DNA of 39,482 nucleotides from an uncultured Alphaproteobacteria bacterium (lineage in GTDB: Bacteria > Pseudomonadota > Alphaproteobacteria > Rickettsiales > UBA1997), in NCBI GenBank assembly GCA_903937405.1, contig CAIZZE010000009.1, positions 1 to 39,482 of the forward strand. The letters are read 5' to 3'. The notes beneath the pieces are model-generated. The model saw nothing but the letters and a program-made list of their open reading frames with translations. It had not been told where the DNA came from and did no database searches. Made by a program: the position numbers and the translations under genes. Shown piece after piece: positions 8,542 through 16,743 of the stretch (position 1 is the first letter of the stretch; every line of letters starts with the position of its first letter).

Positions 8542-9333
8542 GTGTTAGAAGCTTTTCTCATCAAGCCTTTTTTTGCCATAATTTTAATTGCAATTTCCTG
8601 TTCTTTGCTCGGGGTTTTTGTTTTGTGGAAAAAACTATCTTATTTCGGCGATTCATTATCGCACTCAATTCTTCTTGGTTTAGTTCTGGGTGTAATTTTT
8701 GAAACTAATCAACTTTCAGCATTAATTATTTTTGCGCTGATTTTTTCATTTTTTGTCGGGTTAATTTCGCAAAACCGCTATTTCTCAAAAGACACTATAA
8801 TTGTGATAATGTCCTATTTCTGCGTCGCCCTCGCCGTTATTGCCAATGACATTTGGATTAAAAATTTCTACTTTACTTCTTATATTTTTGGCGATGTTTT
8901 AACTGTTGGAAATAGCGAAATAAAAGCCTTAATCGCAGTTACAATAGTAACAATAATTTACACAATTTTTGCTTTCAAAAAAATTTTGCTGATTAATACC
9001 AATCAAGATTTAGCAAAAATAGAAGGAATAAAAACCGAATTTTGGAATCTTTCATTTTTATTTTTATTAGCTCTTGTAATTGCATTGTCTGTACGAATTG
9101 TCGGCGTATTTTTAATGACGGCGCTGCTAATTTTACCGGCCGCAATTGCGCGTATTTTTTCGATTTCTGCCAAGCAAATGATGTTGCTTAGTGTTGTAAT
9201 CGGAATCTCTATTTCAGCCTTTTCTTTTAAGGTTGCGGGGAATTATGATTTAACGGTTAGTTCCACAGTTATTGCAATATTTTCACTGCTTTTTATTTCC
9301 AGCCTACTGATTAAAAAATTTATTCGTTCATGA
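8542..9333 (+). CDS. znuB: Zinc/manganese ABC transporter permease, ZnuB-type
   Basis: This is an ABC-3 family integral membrane permease for zinc (or manganese) uptake, 263 residues with about eight hydrophobic segments. Family features include the N-terminal GVFVLWKKLSYFGDSLSHS, whose SYFGDSLSHS pattern is typical of ZnuB, and RIVGVFLMTALLILPAAIAR, the region that contacts the ATPase. The start is GTG at 8542. The ATPase (ZnuC) and binding protein (ZnuA) are not adjacent, so the transporter genes are scattered. The last codons overlap hemH by 4 bp (ATGA), linking zinc import to haem synthesis in one transcript. Metal specificity is inferred from family only. Confidence 0.88.
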   Translation: MLEAFLIKPFFAIILIAISCSLLGVFVLWKKLSYFGDSLSHSILLGLVLGVIFETNQLSALIIFALIFSFFVGLISQNRYFSKDTIIVIMSYFCVALAVIANDIWIKNFYFTSYIFGDVLTVGNSEIKALIAVTIVTIIYTIFAFKKILLINTNQDLAKIEGIKTEFWNLSFLFLLALVIALSVRIVGVFLMTALLILPAAIARIFSISAKQMMLLSVVIGISISAFSFKVAGNYDLTVSSTVIAIFSLLFISSLLIKKFIRS

Positions 9334-10412
9334 AATCTTTTGATAAAAAAACCGCAGTAATTTTATTTAATTTGGGCGGTCCAGACAAGTTAGAATCTGT
9401 TGAGCCATTTTTGTTTAATCTCTTTAACGACAAAGCAATTATCGGTCTTCCGCAACCTTTTCGTTTTCTTTTAGCTAAATTTATTTCCAAAAGAAGAGTA
9501 AAAAAAGCCCAGAAAATTTATCAACAAATTGGCGGCAAATCTCCTTTGCTCGACACTACAATAGCGCAGGCTGATGCTTTAGAAAAAGAACTTTCATTTA
9601 GTGGAAATTTTAAGGTTTTTGTGGCGATGCGTTATTTCCATCCCTTCAGCGAAGAAGTGATTAAAAAAGTAAAAGAATATGATCCAAACCAAGTAATTTT
9701 ACTGCCGCTTTATCCACAATTTTCTAGCACTACTTCGGAATCATCAATTCAGGATTTCTTGAAAAAATCATTGTCTGACTTAAAAAAAGCCACGATAAAA
9801 ATTGTTTGTTGTTATCCTTCTGAGATAGAATTTATAAGGTCGCACAGCCTTCTCATAAAACAAACAATTGCTAAGATTTATAAAAATAATTTATCCGATT
9901 TTCGTTTTTTATTTTCAGCTCATGGTTTGCCACAAAAACTGATAAATGAGGGAGATCCTTATGTTTTTCAGGTGGAAGAAACTACGAAAAAAATTTTACA
10001 AAATATGGCGGAGATATTTGAGAAACCGGAAAATGAAATTGATTTTAAAGTTTGCTACCAATCCAAAGTCGGCCCATTGGAATGGACTGGACCAAGCTTG
10101 GATCAGGAAATAAAAAAAGTCGCTTTGGATAAAAAAATTCCGGTAATTATTCCAGTCGCATTTGTTTCCGATCATTCTGAAACTTTGGTAGAACTGGATA
10201 TCGATTATAAAAACATGGCGCAAAAATTAGGGGTAAAAGATTATTTGCGCGTGCCGGCATTAAATGTTGAAGGGCATTTTATTAAAAGCTTGGTACAAAT
10301 TTGCAAAGCGGTTGACGGCAATGATGCGACGATTTTTTCAGGGCAAAAAACGGCAAGAATTTGTCCGAAAAATTTTAAGTTTTGTCCTAATCAAAACAGT
10401 TGCCCTGTATGA
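9330..10412 (+). CDS. hemH: Ferrochelatase with C-terminal cysteine cluster
   Basis: HemH inserts ferrous iron into protoporphyrin IX, the last step of haem synthesis. The protein opens with ILFNLGGPDKLESVEPFL. The catalytic histidine is in LFSAHGLP (His198). The region KVCYQSKVGPLEWTGPSL matches the conserved porphyrin-binding block. The 360-residue length includes a C-terminal tail with three cysteines (345, 352 and 358, in ARICPKNFKFCPNQNSCPV). That resembles the [2Fe-2S] ligand tail known in mitochondrial and some alphaproteobacterial ferrochelatases. The cluster is an inference; the fourth ligand would lie upstream. It overlaps znuB by 4 bp and ybeY by 4 bp. Confidence 0.95.
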   Translation: MKSFDKKTAVILFNLGGPDKLESVEPFLFNLFNDKAIIGLPQPFRFLLAKFISKRRVKKAQKIYQQIGGKSPLLDTTIAQADALEKELSFSGNFKVFVAMRYFHPFSEEVIKKVKEYDPNQVILLPLYPQFSSTTSESSIQDFLKKSLSDLKKATIKIVCCYPSEIEFIRSHSLLIKQTIAKIYKNNLSDFRFLFSAHGLPQKLINEGDPYVFQVEETTKKILQNMAEIFEKPENEIDFKVCYQSKVGPLEWTGPSLDQEIKKVALDKKIPVIIPVAFVSDHSETLVELDIDYKNMAQKLGVKDYLRVPALNVEGHFIKSLVQICKAVDGNDATIFSGQKTARICPKNFKFCPNQNSCPV

Positions 10413-10924
10413 TTGATATTGTTGTCAAAAGCAAAAAATGGGCGGAAATAAAAAATGTCGAAAATTTTGTTGAAAAAACCATTCAAAAAATAATTCCACT
10501 TATTGATCTAAAAAAAATTCTCAAAAAAAATTTCATTCTCGAAATCTCGGTTTCTTTGGTTTCAGATTTGCAGATGAAAAAAATAAATTTGGAATTTCGC
10601 GGCAAAAATAAAGCGACAAATGTGTTATCTTTTCCGGCTTTGGATGAAAATTTAATTCGCCAAATTGGCCTTAAAGAACTCGTTGGAGCTGATGAATATT
10701 TGTTTCTTGGCGATATTATAATTGCTTTTGAAACTATAAAAAAAGAATCTCTTGCACAAAAAAAGAAATTTCACGATCATCTGACTCATCTAATTTTGCA
10801 CAGTATTTTGCATCTGATTGGCTATGACCATGAAGAAGAAAAAATGGCAAAAATTATGGAAGATCTTGAGGTAAAAATTTTAAAGAAATTGAAAATCAAA
10901 GATCCATATCAACTAAATTTCTAA
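10409..10924 (+). CDS. ybeY: Endoribonuclease YbeY (rRNA maturation factor)
   Basis: YbeY is a metal-dependent endoribonuclease acting in 16S rRNA 3' maturation and ribosome quality control. The zinc-binding signature is visible as HLILHSILHLIGYDHEEE (three His). Upstream is the conserved NLEFRGKNKATNVLSFP. The start chosen is ATG at 10409, overlapping the hemH stop as ATGA, rather than the TTG at 10400; this gives 171 residues and fits the family N-terminus (MIDIVV). The next gene is corC, so the widespread ybeY-corC pairing is kept. The PhoH-like ybeZ, often upstream, is absent; hemH takes its place. Confidence 0.93.
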   Translation: MIDIVVKSKKWAEIKNVENFVEKTIQKIIPLIDLKKILKKNFILEISVSLVSDLQMKKINLEFRGKNKATNVLSFPALDENLIRQIGLKELVGADEYLFLGDIIIAFETIKKESLAQKKKFHDHLTHLILHSILHLIGYDHEEEKMAKIMEDLEVKILKKLKIKDPYQLNF

Positions 10925-10927
10925 TCA

Positions 10928-11806
10928 ATGGAAGGTGCGTCGAGAAAGAGAAATAAAGAATTACAATTACGTTGTAAAAACCTGCTGAATTTTCTGCTGA
11001 ATCTCTTTGGTAAAAAAACTAAAAAATCATTTTTCTCGGTTATTTCTCATTTGCTTGATGGCTATGAAAAAGAAGGCTTGATTAGCGCCGAAGAAAAAAA
11101 GATGTTCAAAAATATTGCCTCTTTTGGTGATAAAAGAGTTGCGGCGGTAATGACTCCAAGAAGCGACATTATTGCAATCAAGCAAGGTGCAAGTTTGGAA
11201 GAAGTGAAAGAATTAATCACAACTGATGGCCACACCAGAATTCCGGTTTTTAAAGAAAATTTTGATGAAATAATCGGTTTTATTCACAGTAAAGATTTGG
11301 CCAAATTCTTATGTGATGAAAGTCAGGATTTTGCGATTACCAAAATTTTGCGCAAAATTTTATTCGTTCCCGGTTCAATGAAATTAGTGGATGTGATGCT
11401 GCGCATGCGTATGGCGCGCATTCACGTTGCAATTGTGCTCGATGAATTTGGTGGCGTTGACGGCATTGTGACAATTGAAAATGTCATGGAAGAAATAGTT
11501 GGCGATATTGAAGATGAGCATGATTTGCCGTCGGATAGTTCATTTTTTCGCATTAAAAAAATAAGCGAAAAAGAATTTCATTTTGGTGGTCGCGTTGAAA
11601 TTGAAAAAGTTGAAGAAATTCTCGATCAAAAAATAAAATGCGATGACGATGAATTTGAAACCGTTGGCGGGCTTGCAATGTCAGTGTTTAGACGCGTTCC
11701 TGAAATTGACGAAGAGGCTAAAAAATATGGTCTTAATTTCAAAATTATTGATGCTGATAATCGTGTGGTAAAATTGGTTGAAATATCAAAAATAAGCGAA
11801 GAATAG
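10928..11806 (+). CDS. corC: CorC/HlyC-type CBS-domain protein (YbeX family)
   Basis: This 292-residue soluble protein has no membrane domain. It has a pair of CBS domains (about residues 70-190, with VAAVMTPRSDIIAI, HTRIPVFKEN and VAIVLDEFGGVDGIVTIENVMEEIVGDIEDE) and a C-terminal CorC_HlyC domain (about 205-290, FHFGGRVEIEKVEEIL). The family is linked to magnesium and cobalt handling and, with YbeY, to ribosome metabolism; the rickettsial homologue is annotated TlyC. It starts 3 bp after ybeY and ends 1 bp before the next gene. A membrane-anchored paralogue is at 37970-39244. Confidence 0.9.
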   Translation: MEGASRKRNKELQLRCKNLLNFLLNLFGKKTKKSFFSVISHLLDGYEKEGLISAEEKKMFKNIASFGDKRVAAVMTPRSDIIAIKQGASLEEVKELITTDGHTRIPVFKENFDEIIGFIHSKDLAKFLCDESQDFAITKILRKILFVPGSMKLVDVMLRMRMARIHVAIVLDEFGGVDGIVTIENVMEEIVGDIEDEHDLPSDSSFFRIKKISEKEFHFGGRVEIEKVEEILDQKIKCDDDEFETVGGLAMSVFRRVPEIDEEAKKYGLNFKIIDADNRVVKLVEISKISEE

Positions 11807-11807
11807 T

Positions 11808-12386
11808 ATGCAAATTCCCCAAAAAACCTTTCCAATAATTGATCTTGGCGATGTTGTTTTGCGTGAAAAATGTGATGAAGATGCGGCAGATTTTTTTGCT
11901 TATTATTCTGATCCAGAAGTTAATAAATATATTCTTTGCGAAATTCCACGCGAGCTTGAAGAAGCAAGGCGTGAATTAAATTATTGGCGTAATGTTTTTT
12001 ATCAAAATGACGGAATTTATTTCGCAATTGCCGACAAGGAAACCAATAAATTAATTGGCTCAATTGGCCTGACAAGTTACAATTCTTATCAAAGTCGAAT
12101 TGAAATAAGTTATGATTTGGCGCATCAATATTGGAATCGTGGCATCATGACCAAAGCAATTCAAGCGGTTACAAAATATGCTTTTAAAGAATTTTATTAT
12201 GGACGAGTAAACCGAGTTGAAGCTTTTGTTTCAACTGCCAACCTGCCATCAAAAAATTTGCTGACGAAATGTGGCTTCGTTTTAGAAGGCATTTTGCGCC
12301 AGCATAGATACCATCGCGGAGCTTATGTTGACGTTTATTCGTTCAGTTTACTCAAGAGTGATTTTGTAAATTTAGTTAGTAACTAA
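11808..12386 (+). CDS. RimJ/RimL-type GNAT acetyltransferase
   Basis: This 192-residue Acetyltransf_3-type protein shows the RimJ/RimL layout. The N-terminal VVLREKCDEDAADFFAYYSDPEV is followed by the strand GSIGLTSYNSYQSRIEISYDLAHQYWNRG, where WNRGIMTKA is the acetyl-CoA loop, and then VNRVEAFVSTANLPSKNLLTKCGFVLEGILRQ. Family members acetylate protein N-termini, ribosomal proteins or small amines; the substrate here is unknown. It begins one base after corC and directly precedes the rplM promoter, so a ribosomal protein target is possible but unproven. Confidence 0.85.
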   Translation: MQIPQKTFPIIDLGDVVLREKCDEDAADFFAYYSDPEVNKYILCEIPRELEEARRELNYWRNVFYQNDGIYFAIADKETNKLIGSIGLTSYNSYQSRIEISYDLAHQYWNRGIMTKAIQAVTKYAFKEFYYGRVNRVEAFVSTANLPSKNLLTKCGFVLEGILRQHRYHRGAYVDVYSFSLLKSDFVNLVSN

Positions 12387-12395
12387 AAATTTAAT

Positions 12396-12423
12396 TTGAC
12401 TTTTGGCAATTGCTGACTTTAAT
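12396..12423 (+). promoter_or_regulatory. Predicted promoter of rplM-rpsI with GC-rich discriminator
   Basis: TTGACT (12396-12401), a 16-bp spacer and TTTAAT (12418-12423) are followed at once by GCGCCGCC. The start would be near 12430, leaving a leader of about 70 bases before the rplM ATG. The -10 plus discriminator TTTAATGCGC is identical to that of the tRNA-Thr promoter at 27758-27785. GC-rich discriminators are known to make stable-RNA and ribosomal promoters sensitive to ppGpp. Confidence 0.65.
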
Positions 12424-12499
12424 GCGCCGCCTCTTTTCCCGCTTACAGTTTCCCAAAACTTTTTAATAAAATTTCAGTTCAAACGATAGGAAATAAAAT

Positions 12500-12967
12500 A
12501 TGCTTAAAACTTACGTCGCTAAACCAAGCGAAATCGAAAGAAAATGGTGGTTGATTGATGCCGAGGACTTAGTTGTTGGTAGAGTTTCTACGATAATTGC
12601 TAACCTTTTGCGTGGTAAACACAAACCTACATTCACTCCAAATTTGGATTGCGGTGATCACGTTGTTGTTATCAATGCGGAAAAACTAAAATTAACCGGT
12701 AAAAAATACGCTGAAAAAATGTATTATTGGCACACCGGTCACCCAGGTGGAATCAAAGAAAGAACTGCTCGTCAAATTTTTGAAGGAAAATTCCCGGAAA
12801 GAATTTTGGAAGAATCAGTTTCTCGCATGATCTCTCGCGGACCTTTACAGCGCGATATCATGGTTAAATTGCATATCTACAAAGGTGCAGAGCACAAACA
12901 TCAAGGACAAAATCCACAAGTTTTGGATATTGCTTCTATGAACCGCAAAAACAAAAAAACTAATTAA
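12500..12967 (+). CDS. rplM: 50S ribosomal protein L13
   Basis: L13 is an early-assembly protein of the large ribosomal subunit. The 155 residues match bacterial L13 throughout: [44 protein letters not shown], the conserved [19 protein letters not shown] and [20 protein letters not shown]. It is first in the universal rplM-rpsI operon, two bases before rpsI. AGGAA lies about 10 bases ahead of the ATG, one of the clearer ribosome-binding sites here. Confidence 0.98.
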   Translation: MLKTYVAKPSEIERKWWLIDAEDLVVGRVSTIIANLLRGKHKPTFTPNLDCGDHVVVINAEKLKLTGKKYAEKMYYWHTGHPGGIKERTARQIFEGKFPERILEESVSRMISRGPLQRDIMVKLHIYKGAEHKHQGQNPQVLDIASMNRKNKKTN

Positions 12968-12969
12968 TT

Positions 12970-13449
12970 ATGTCTTCAGTTTTAAAAGAAAAAATTCTCG
13001 AAGTTCTTGGAACCCAAAACCAAGAAAACGTGGCTCTTCCTAGAGAGAAAAAAATCGATGCTCAAGGTCGTGCTTACGCAACAGGCAAAAGAAAAAATGC
13101 TGCTGCTCGCGTTTGGATTAAAAAAGGAACCGGAAAAATCACGGTTAATGACCGCGACGGTTTAACTTATTTGGGAAGAGAAATTCTTTTCAACATTGCA
13201 AAAGCTCCATTTGGCGCGACTAGCAATGAAAATAAATTTGACGTTGTTGCAACGATTGCTGGTGGTGGAAAATCTGGTCAAGCCGGTGCTCTAGCTCACG
13301 GAATCAGCAAAGCACTTGTTGCTTTCGATCCGACAACTCATAAAACTCTACGCGTTGGCGGGTTCTTGACTCGTGATTCACGTGTTGTTGAACGCAAGAA
13401 ATACGGCTTGAAAAAAGCTCGTAAAGCTCAAACTTACCGTAAGAGATAG
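12970..13449 (+). CDS. rpsI: 30S ribosomal protein S9
   Basis: S9 binds 16S rRNA in the head of the small subunit and reaches the P-site tRNA with its C-terminal tail. The 159 residues include an N-terminal extension of about 35 residues before AYATGKRKNAAARVWIKKGTG, a length usual in alphaproteobacteria. The protein ends in the conserved RDSRVVERKKYGLKKARKAQ and terminal YRKR. It follows rplM by two bases and has a strong terminator immediately downstream. Confidence 0.98.
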   Translation: MSSVLKEKILEVLGTQNQENVALPREKKIDAQGRAYATGKRKNAAARVWIKKGTGKITVNDRDGLTYLGREILFNIAKAPFGATSNENKFDVVATIAGGGKSGQAGALAHGISKALVAFDPTTHKTLRVGGFLTRDSRVVERKKYGLKKARKAQTYRKR

Positions 13450-13460
13450 TTATTTGTATT

Positions 13461-13501
13461 GGCGGTTTTGGTTTAATCCAGAGCCGCCTTTACTTTTTTT
13501 G
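13461..13501 (+). terminator. Rho-independent terminator of rplM-rpsI
   Basis: An 11-bp stem (13461-13471 with 13478-13488, two G-U pairs, six-base loop TTTAAT) starting GGCGG and ending CCGCC is followed by TTTACTTTTTTT. It begins 12 bp after the rpsI stop and ends just before rpiB, so rpiB should have its own promoter or depend on read-through. Confidence 0.88.
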
Positions 13502-13507
13502 TAGCAG

Positions 13508-13987
13508 ATGAAAAACCCACCCGTAAAAAAAAATATTAAAGAAAATCTCTCCAAAAACTCCCATCAAGTCTATTTGGCATCCGATCACGCAGGTTTTGTC
13601 TTAAAAAAATTCCTTATCGAAAAAATTACTAAACTTGGATTTGAGCCAATTGATTTGGGTTGCGATTCTGCTGAAAAATCAGTTGATTATCCTGATTACG
13701 CGCAAAAACTTTGCAAAAAAATAACCAAAAAAAATAACGGAATTTTAATTTGCGGAAGTGGCATTGGCATTTCAATTGCGGCTAATCGTTTTAAAAATAT
13801 CAGAGCGGCACTTTGTCATGATGTAAAATCCGCCAAAGCATCGCGCGCCCATAATGATGCTAACGTGCTTTGTCTTGGTGCCAGAGTTATTACCAGCAAA
13901 ATGGCTTTGGCAATTGTGAAGACCTTTTTTTTTACAGAATTTGAAGGCGAAAGACATGCAGCAAGAATTAAAAAACTCTCAAAATAA
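13508..13987 (+). CDS. rpiB: Ribose-5-phosphate isomerase B (RpiB/LacAB family)
   Basis: RpiB interconverts ribose 5-phosphate and ribulose 5-phosphate in the non-oxidative pentose phosphate pathway. An N-terminal tail of about 19 residues precedes the family core VYLASDHAGFVLKK. SVDYPDYAQ and the catalytic cysteine motif GILICGSGIGISIAANR follow, and then SRAHNDANVLCLGARVI. The length of 159 residues is slightly long because of the tail. The 3' end overlaps trmB by 32 bp in another frame. Confidence 0.95.
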   Translation: MKNPPVKKNIKENLSKNSHQVYLASDHAGFVLKKFLIEKITKLGFEPIDLGCDSAEKSVDYPDYAQKLCKKITKKNNGILICGSGIGISIAANRFKNIRAALCHDVKSAKASRAHNDANVLCLGARVITSKMALAIVKTFFFTEFEGERHAARIKKLSK

Positions 13988-14717
13988 TCGTCTAATCCGC
14001 AGTTTCGGCCGCATCAAAAGCCGCAAGCTTTCTGATCATAAGAATTTCCTGCTTGAAAATCTTATGCCGAAATATGATTTAAACGAACAGATCCTGAAAC
14101 AAGTTCAGGATGACGATTCGTGGAGATCTTCCAAAAAAATTGGTCATCCTGAACTTGTTTCAGGATCCATCCTTACCAAAAACTGCCTCGAAATCGGCTT
14201 TGGCTTCGGTGATTTCACATTCGAAAAAGCTAAACAAAATCCCGACATTTCTTTTTTCGGTTCTGAACCGCACATTAATGGCGTTATAAATTTGCTCTCC
14301 AAACTTGAAATTGAGTCTTTGCCAAATTTAAAAATCTCTCGCGAAGATGCGCGACTTTTACTCGCTAAATTTCCTGAAAAATTCTTCGACCAGGTTTATA
14401 TTTTATTTCCCGATCCTTGGCCAAAATCAAAACATTTCAAACGCCGTTTAATTAATACAGAATTTCTTGATACAGTTTTATCTTCAAAAATGAAACCGGG
14501 CTCTAAGCTTACAATTGCAACCGATCACGATTCATATAAAATCTGGATTTTAGCTGAAATTGCCAATAGTAAAAAATTTACTTGGGATGCAAAATCTAAA
14601 AAAGATTGGCAGGTTTTTCCTCAAGATTGGGTAACTACAAAATATCAAAAAAAGGCTGCACAACAAGGCCGCACATCAGTAATTTTTAATTTAACACACA
14701 CATGTCAGAACTCATAA
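13956..14717 (+). CDS. trmB: tRNA (guanine-N7)-methyltransferase with in-frame palindromic element
   Basis: TrmB methylates G46 in the tRNA variable loop using S-adenosylmethionine. The SAM-binding motif is LEIGFGFGDFTFEKA. The family block YILFPDPWPKSKHFKRRLI and the tail WVTTKYQKKAAQQG are present. ATG at 13956 is preferred to TTG at 13941; it overlaps rpiB by 32 bp. Between the N-terminal strand (NLMPKYDLNEQ) and the SAM motif lies a 26-codon insertion encoded by the repeat at 14090-14167, reading ILKQVQDDD ... HPELVSGS as in DnaG. The site is a loop variable in the family, so the enzyme may stay active. It overlaps murB by 16 bp. Confidence 0.95.
   Translation: MQQELKNSQNNRLIRSFGRIKSRKLSDHKNFLLENLMPKYDLNEQILKQVQDDDSWRSSKKIGHPELVSGSILTKNCLEIGFGFGDFTFEKAKQNPDISFFGSEPHINGVINLLSKLEIESLPNLKISREDARLLLAKFPEKFFDQVYILFPDPWPKSKHFKRRLINTEFLDTVLSSKMKPGSKLTIATDHDSYKIWILAEIANSKKFTWDAKSKKDWQVFPQDWVTTKYQKKAAQQGRTSVIFNLTHTCQNS
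14090..14167. repeat. Palindromic repeat element inserted in trmB
   Basis: The left arm GATCCTGAAACAAGTTCAGG(ATGACG), 14090-14115, and its near-exact inverted partner ending at 14167 flank about 26 variable bases. The 78-bp length is 26 codons without a stop. The orientation relative to coding is the same as in dnaG: both translate the arms as ILKQVQDD and HPELVSGS. Confidence 0.93.
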
Positions 14718-15586
14718 AAAAACTGCCAAAGGTTCGCGGAGTTTACCGCGAAAATGTTGAATTAAAAAGCTGGTTTGATGTTGGTGGAAAAGCCGAAATT
14801 CTTTTTCGTCCCGCTGATATTGCTGATTTGCGGGATTTTTTAAAAAATTGTCCAAAAGAAATTCCAATTAATATTCTCGGCGCTGCTTCTAATGTAATCG
14901 TTCGCGATGAAGGCGTAAAAGGTGTTGTAATTCGCTTAAGCGGCGAGTTTGCAAAGATCGCGCAAGAAGAAGGAAATATCCGCGCTGGTGCTGCTGCGCT
15001 TTGTGGCAATGTGGCATTATTTTCGCGAAACGCCGCGCTGGATAAATTAGAATTTTTAACCGGAATCCCTGGTTCAATTGGTGGCGCAATCGCAATGAAT
15101 GGCGGTTGTTATGGTTCTGATGTGTCACAGATTTTAATTAGCGCAACGGTAATTGATTTTGATGGAAATTTAATTGAGTTAAAAAATTCTGATTTTGGTT
15201 TTTTTTATCGCGGCAATAAAATTTCTAAAAATTTTATTTTTGTGGAAGCGGTTTTAAAAGGCGAAAAATCAACTGCAGAAATTGTGTCTCAAAAAATTTC
15301 TGAATTAAATAAACAGCGTGAACAAGCGCAGCCAATTCGTGCAAAAACAGGAGGCAGTACTTTTAAAAATCCGCAAAATAATAGTGCTTGGAAATTAATT
15401 GATGAAGCAGGTTGTCGCGGAATGATCGAAGGCGATGCGCAAATTTCTGAGAAGCATTGCAACTTTATGATTAATCGTGGCAAGGCTTCCGCTAATAATT
15501 TGATTGATTTAGGAAATAAGGTGAAAAAATTAGTAAAAGAAAAATCGGGGATCGATTTGGAGTGGGAAATTAAAATTTTAGGATAA
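14702..15586 (+). CDS. murB: UDP-N-acetylenolpyruvoylglucosamine reductase MurB
   Basis: MurB reduces UDP-GlcNAc-enolpyruvate to UDP-MurNAc using NADPH and FAD, a cytoplasmic step in peptidoglycan synthesis. FAD-binding segments NILGAASNVIVRDEGVKG and FLTGIPGSIGGAIAMNGGCYG are clear. The active-site region is RAKTGGSTFKNP, containing the proton-donor serine, and the C-terminal SEKHCNFMINRGKASANNLI is typical. The 294-residue length is normal. The ATG overlaps trmB by 16 bp. With the AmpG-like permease at 33452 it shows that this organism makes and recycles a cell wall. No other mur or ddl gene is beside it. Confidence 0.96.
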   Translation: MSELIKKLPKVRGVYRENVELKSWFDVGGKAEILFRPADIADLRDFLKNCPKEIPINILGAASNVIVRDEGVKGVVIRLSGEFAKIAQEEGNIRAGAAALCGNVALFSRNAALDKLEFLTGIPGSIGGAIAMNGGCYGSDVSQILISATVIDFDGNLIELKNSDFGFFYRGNKISKNFIFVEAVLKGEKSTAEIVSQKISELNKQREQAQPIRAKTGGSTFKNPQNNSAWKLIDEAGCRGMIEGDAQISEKHCNFMINRGKASANNLIDLGNKVKKLVKEKSGIDLEWEIKILG

Positions 15587-15803
15587 TTAAAATTCTTGCT
15601 GCCAAATTAAAATAACCTGTTTTAAAATATTGCTCCTGCAGTTATCCGATTTCAATTTGGGTCGGGAAAAAATTTTAACAGATTAAATAAAATTCTCTGT
15701 TGCAATTTTAAAACAACTCGGGCAAGTTGCGCTTCACTTTACCTGTCACTGGAGTTCTATAAAGACTTTCCTTTAAAAAATTTTTTAAATAAATTAAAAA
15801 ACT

Positions 15804-16169
15804 ATGAAAAAACTCTCTTCTTTTTTGGCAAAAATCGCTCTTTTGTCTTTTTTCTTTCTAGCGATCGCACCAGCAATTGTGCCTGTTTTGTCGTCTGATG
15901 CTCATGCACAATCGGCTAGTACAATTACTACCACAGCTAACTCAAACCAATTAGTTGACACTATGTGCCAAGCTATGAAGATCGTTACAGGAAATGCTGG
16001 TAAAGCTTTCGCAGCTTTCGCAATCATCTCAGTTGGTATCGGTTTCTTCACCGGTAAAGTTTCTTGGGGTTTGATGATCGGTGTTGCAGCTGGTATTGCT
16101 GCAATGTTTGGTGCTCCTTCAATCGTTTCTGCGATCACCGGTAAAGGTGCTTACGATTGCGGTTCATAA
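15804..16169 (+). CDS. virB2: VirB2-type type IV secretion pilin subunit
   Basis: This 121-residue protein has a signal peptide (about residues 1-36, ending AHAQS) and two hydrophobic segments (about 65-84 and 88-112, AAFAIISVGIGFFTG and WGLMIGVAAGIAAMFGAPSIV). That matches the VirB2/TrbC pilin layout: signal peptide, short periplasmic loop, and two helices joined by GKVSWG. A cysteine pair (in MCQAM and YDCGS) could form a disulfide, as in VirB2 of Rickettsiales. It lies 12 kb from virB4-virB6 and 27 bp before rpmB. The 217-bp upstream gap shows no gene; TTCACT (15733) with TATAAA (15758) and a long 19-bp spacer is the best promoter guess. Confidence 0.8.
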   Translation: MKKLSSFLAKIALLSFFFLAIAPAIVPVLSSDAHAQSASTITTTANSNQLVDTMCQAMKIVTGNAGKAFAAFAIISVGIGFFTGKVSWGLMIGVAAGIAAMFGAPSIVSAITGKGAYDCGS

Positions 16170-16196
16170 TAAAATTTAATTAATAAGGTTTATAAC

Positions 16197-16562
16197 ATGT
16201 CTAGAAGATGTGATTTACTTGCTGTTGGCGTTATGGTTGGAAACAAAGTTTCTCACTCAAATCGCAAAACCAGAAGAAGATTTCTACCAAATTTAAAAAC
16301 AATCTCTTTCAAGAGCGACACTCTTGGATCTGAACTAACTTTGAAAGTTGCTACTTCTACTCTTAGAACAATCAACAAGTATGGTAACATTGATAACTTC
16401 TTGGTGAATTATCGTGCTAACAAACTTAGCGAATCAGCTCAAAAGCTTAGAAGACAAATCAAAAGAAAATTGATTAAACTTGGTAAGCTTGACGAAGTTC
16501 AAGTTGTTAAGGTTAAAAAAGAAACTCCAAAAAAAGCAGTTAAAGCGAAAGCAGCTGCTTAG
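16197..16562 (+). CDS. rpmB: 50S ribosomal protein L28
   Basis: This is L28 of the large ribosomal subunit. The start MSRRCDLLAVGVMVGNKVSHSNRKTRRRFLPNL is diagnostic. The protein lacks the zinc-binding cysteine pairs of some L28 proteins. At 121 residues it is longer than most because of a lysine/alanine tail (about 100-121, VKKETPKKAVKAKAAA), in the same style as the RpoD extension. It follows virB2 by 27 bp, so the pilin and the ribosomal protein may share a transcript. A strong terminator follows. Confidence 0.95.
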   Translation: MSRRCDLLAVGVMVGNKVSHSNRKTRRRFLPNLKTISFKSDTLGSELTLKVATSTLRTINKYGNIDNFLVNYRANKLSESAQKLRRQIKRKLIKLGKLDEVQVVKVKKETPKKAVKAKAAA

Positions 16563-16583
16563 TTTTGCTTCGAAGAAGAATTA

Positions 16584-16622
16584 AAAAAACCGACTCTTCA
16601 AAAATGAGGAGTCGGTTTTTTT
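16584..16622. terminator. Bidirectional rho-independent terminator between rpmB and ccmG
   Basis: ACCGACTCTTCA pairs with TGAGGAGTCGGT around an AAAA loop, with one G-U pair. It is preceded by a run of A and followed by a run of T (16616-16622). It should therefore end both rpmB transcription on the plus strand and the convergent ccmG transcript on the minus strand. Confidence 0.88.
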
Positions 16623-16630
16623 GTGTTTGA

Positions 16631-16700
16631 GGGAACAGATGAATCACCCGTCTCAAATGCTGTCGCATTTGATCCACCCTCTTTTTCAAAGAGGGTGGAT
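16631..16700. repeat. Tandem-hairpin interspersed repeat
   Basis: AATCACCCGTC is followed by hairpin TCAAATGC-TGTC-GCATTTGA (16653-16672) and a perfect 13-bp hairpin (16672-16684 with 16688-16700, loop TTC). An inverted relative lies at 541-595, sharing the flanks but with a different GC-rich middle hairpin. The AATGCTGTCGCATT module recurs after tolB at 36700-36715. Confidence 0.8.
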
Positions 16701-16743
16701 GATCGCGAAGCAATTGATTCAAAAAGATTGTAAATAAAAACTC

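Noticed and set aside
15587-15803. Possible small RNA or riboswitch before virB2
   Set aside because: No convincing stem arrangement or known motif was found; it is treated as a plain leader region.
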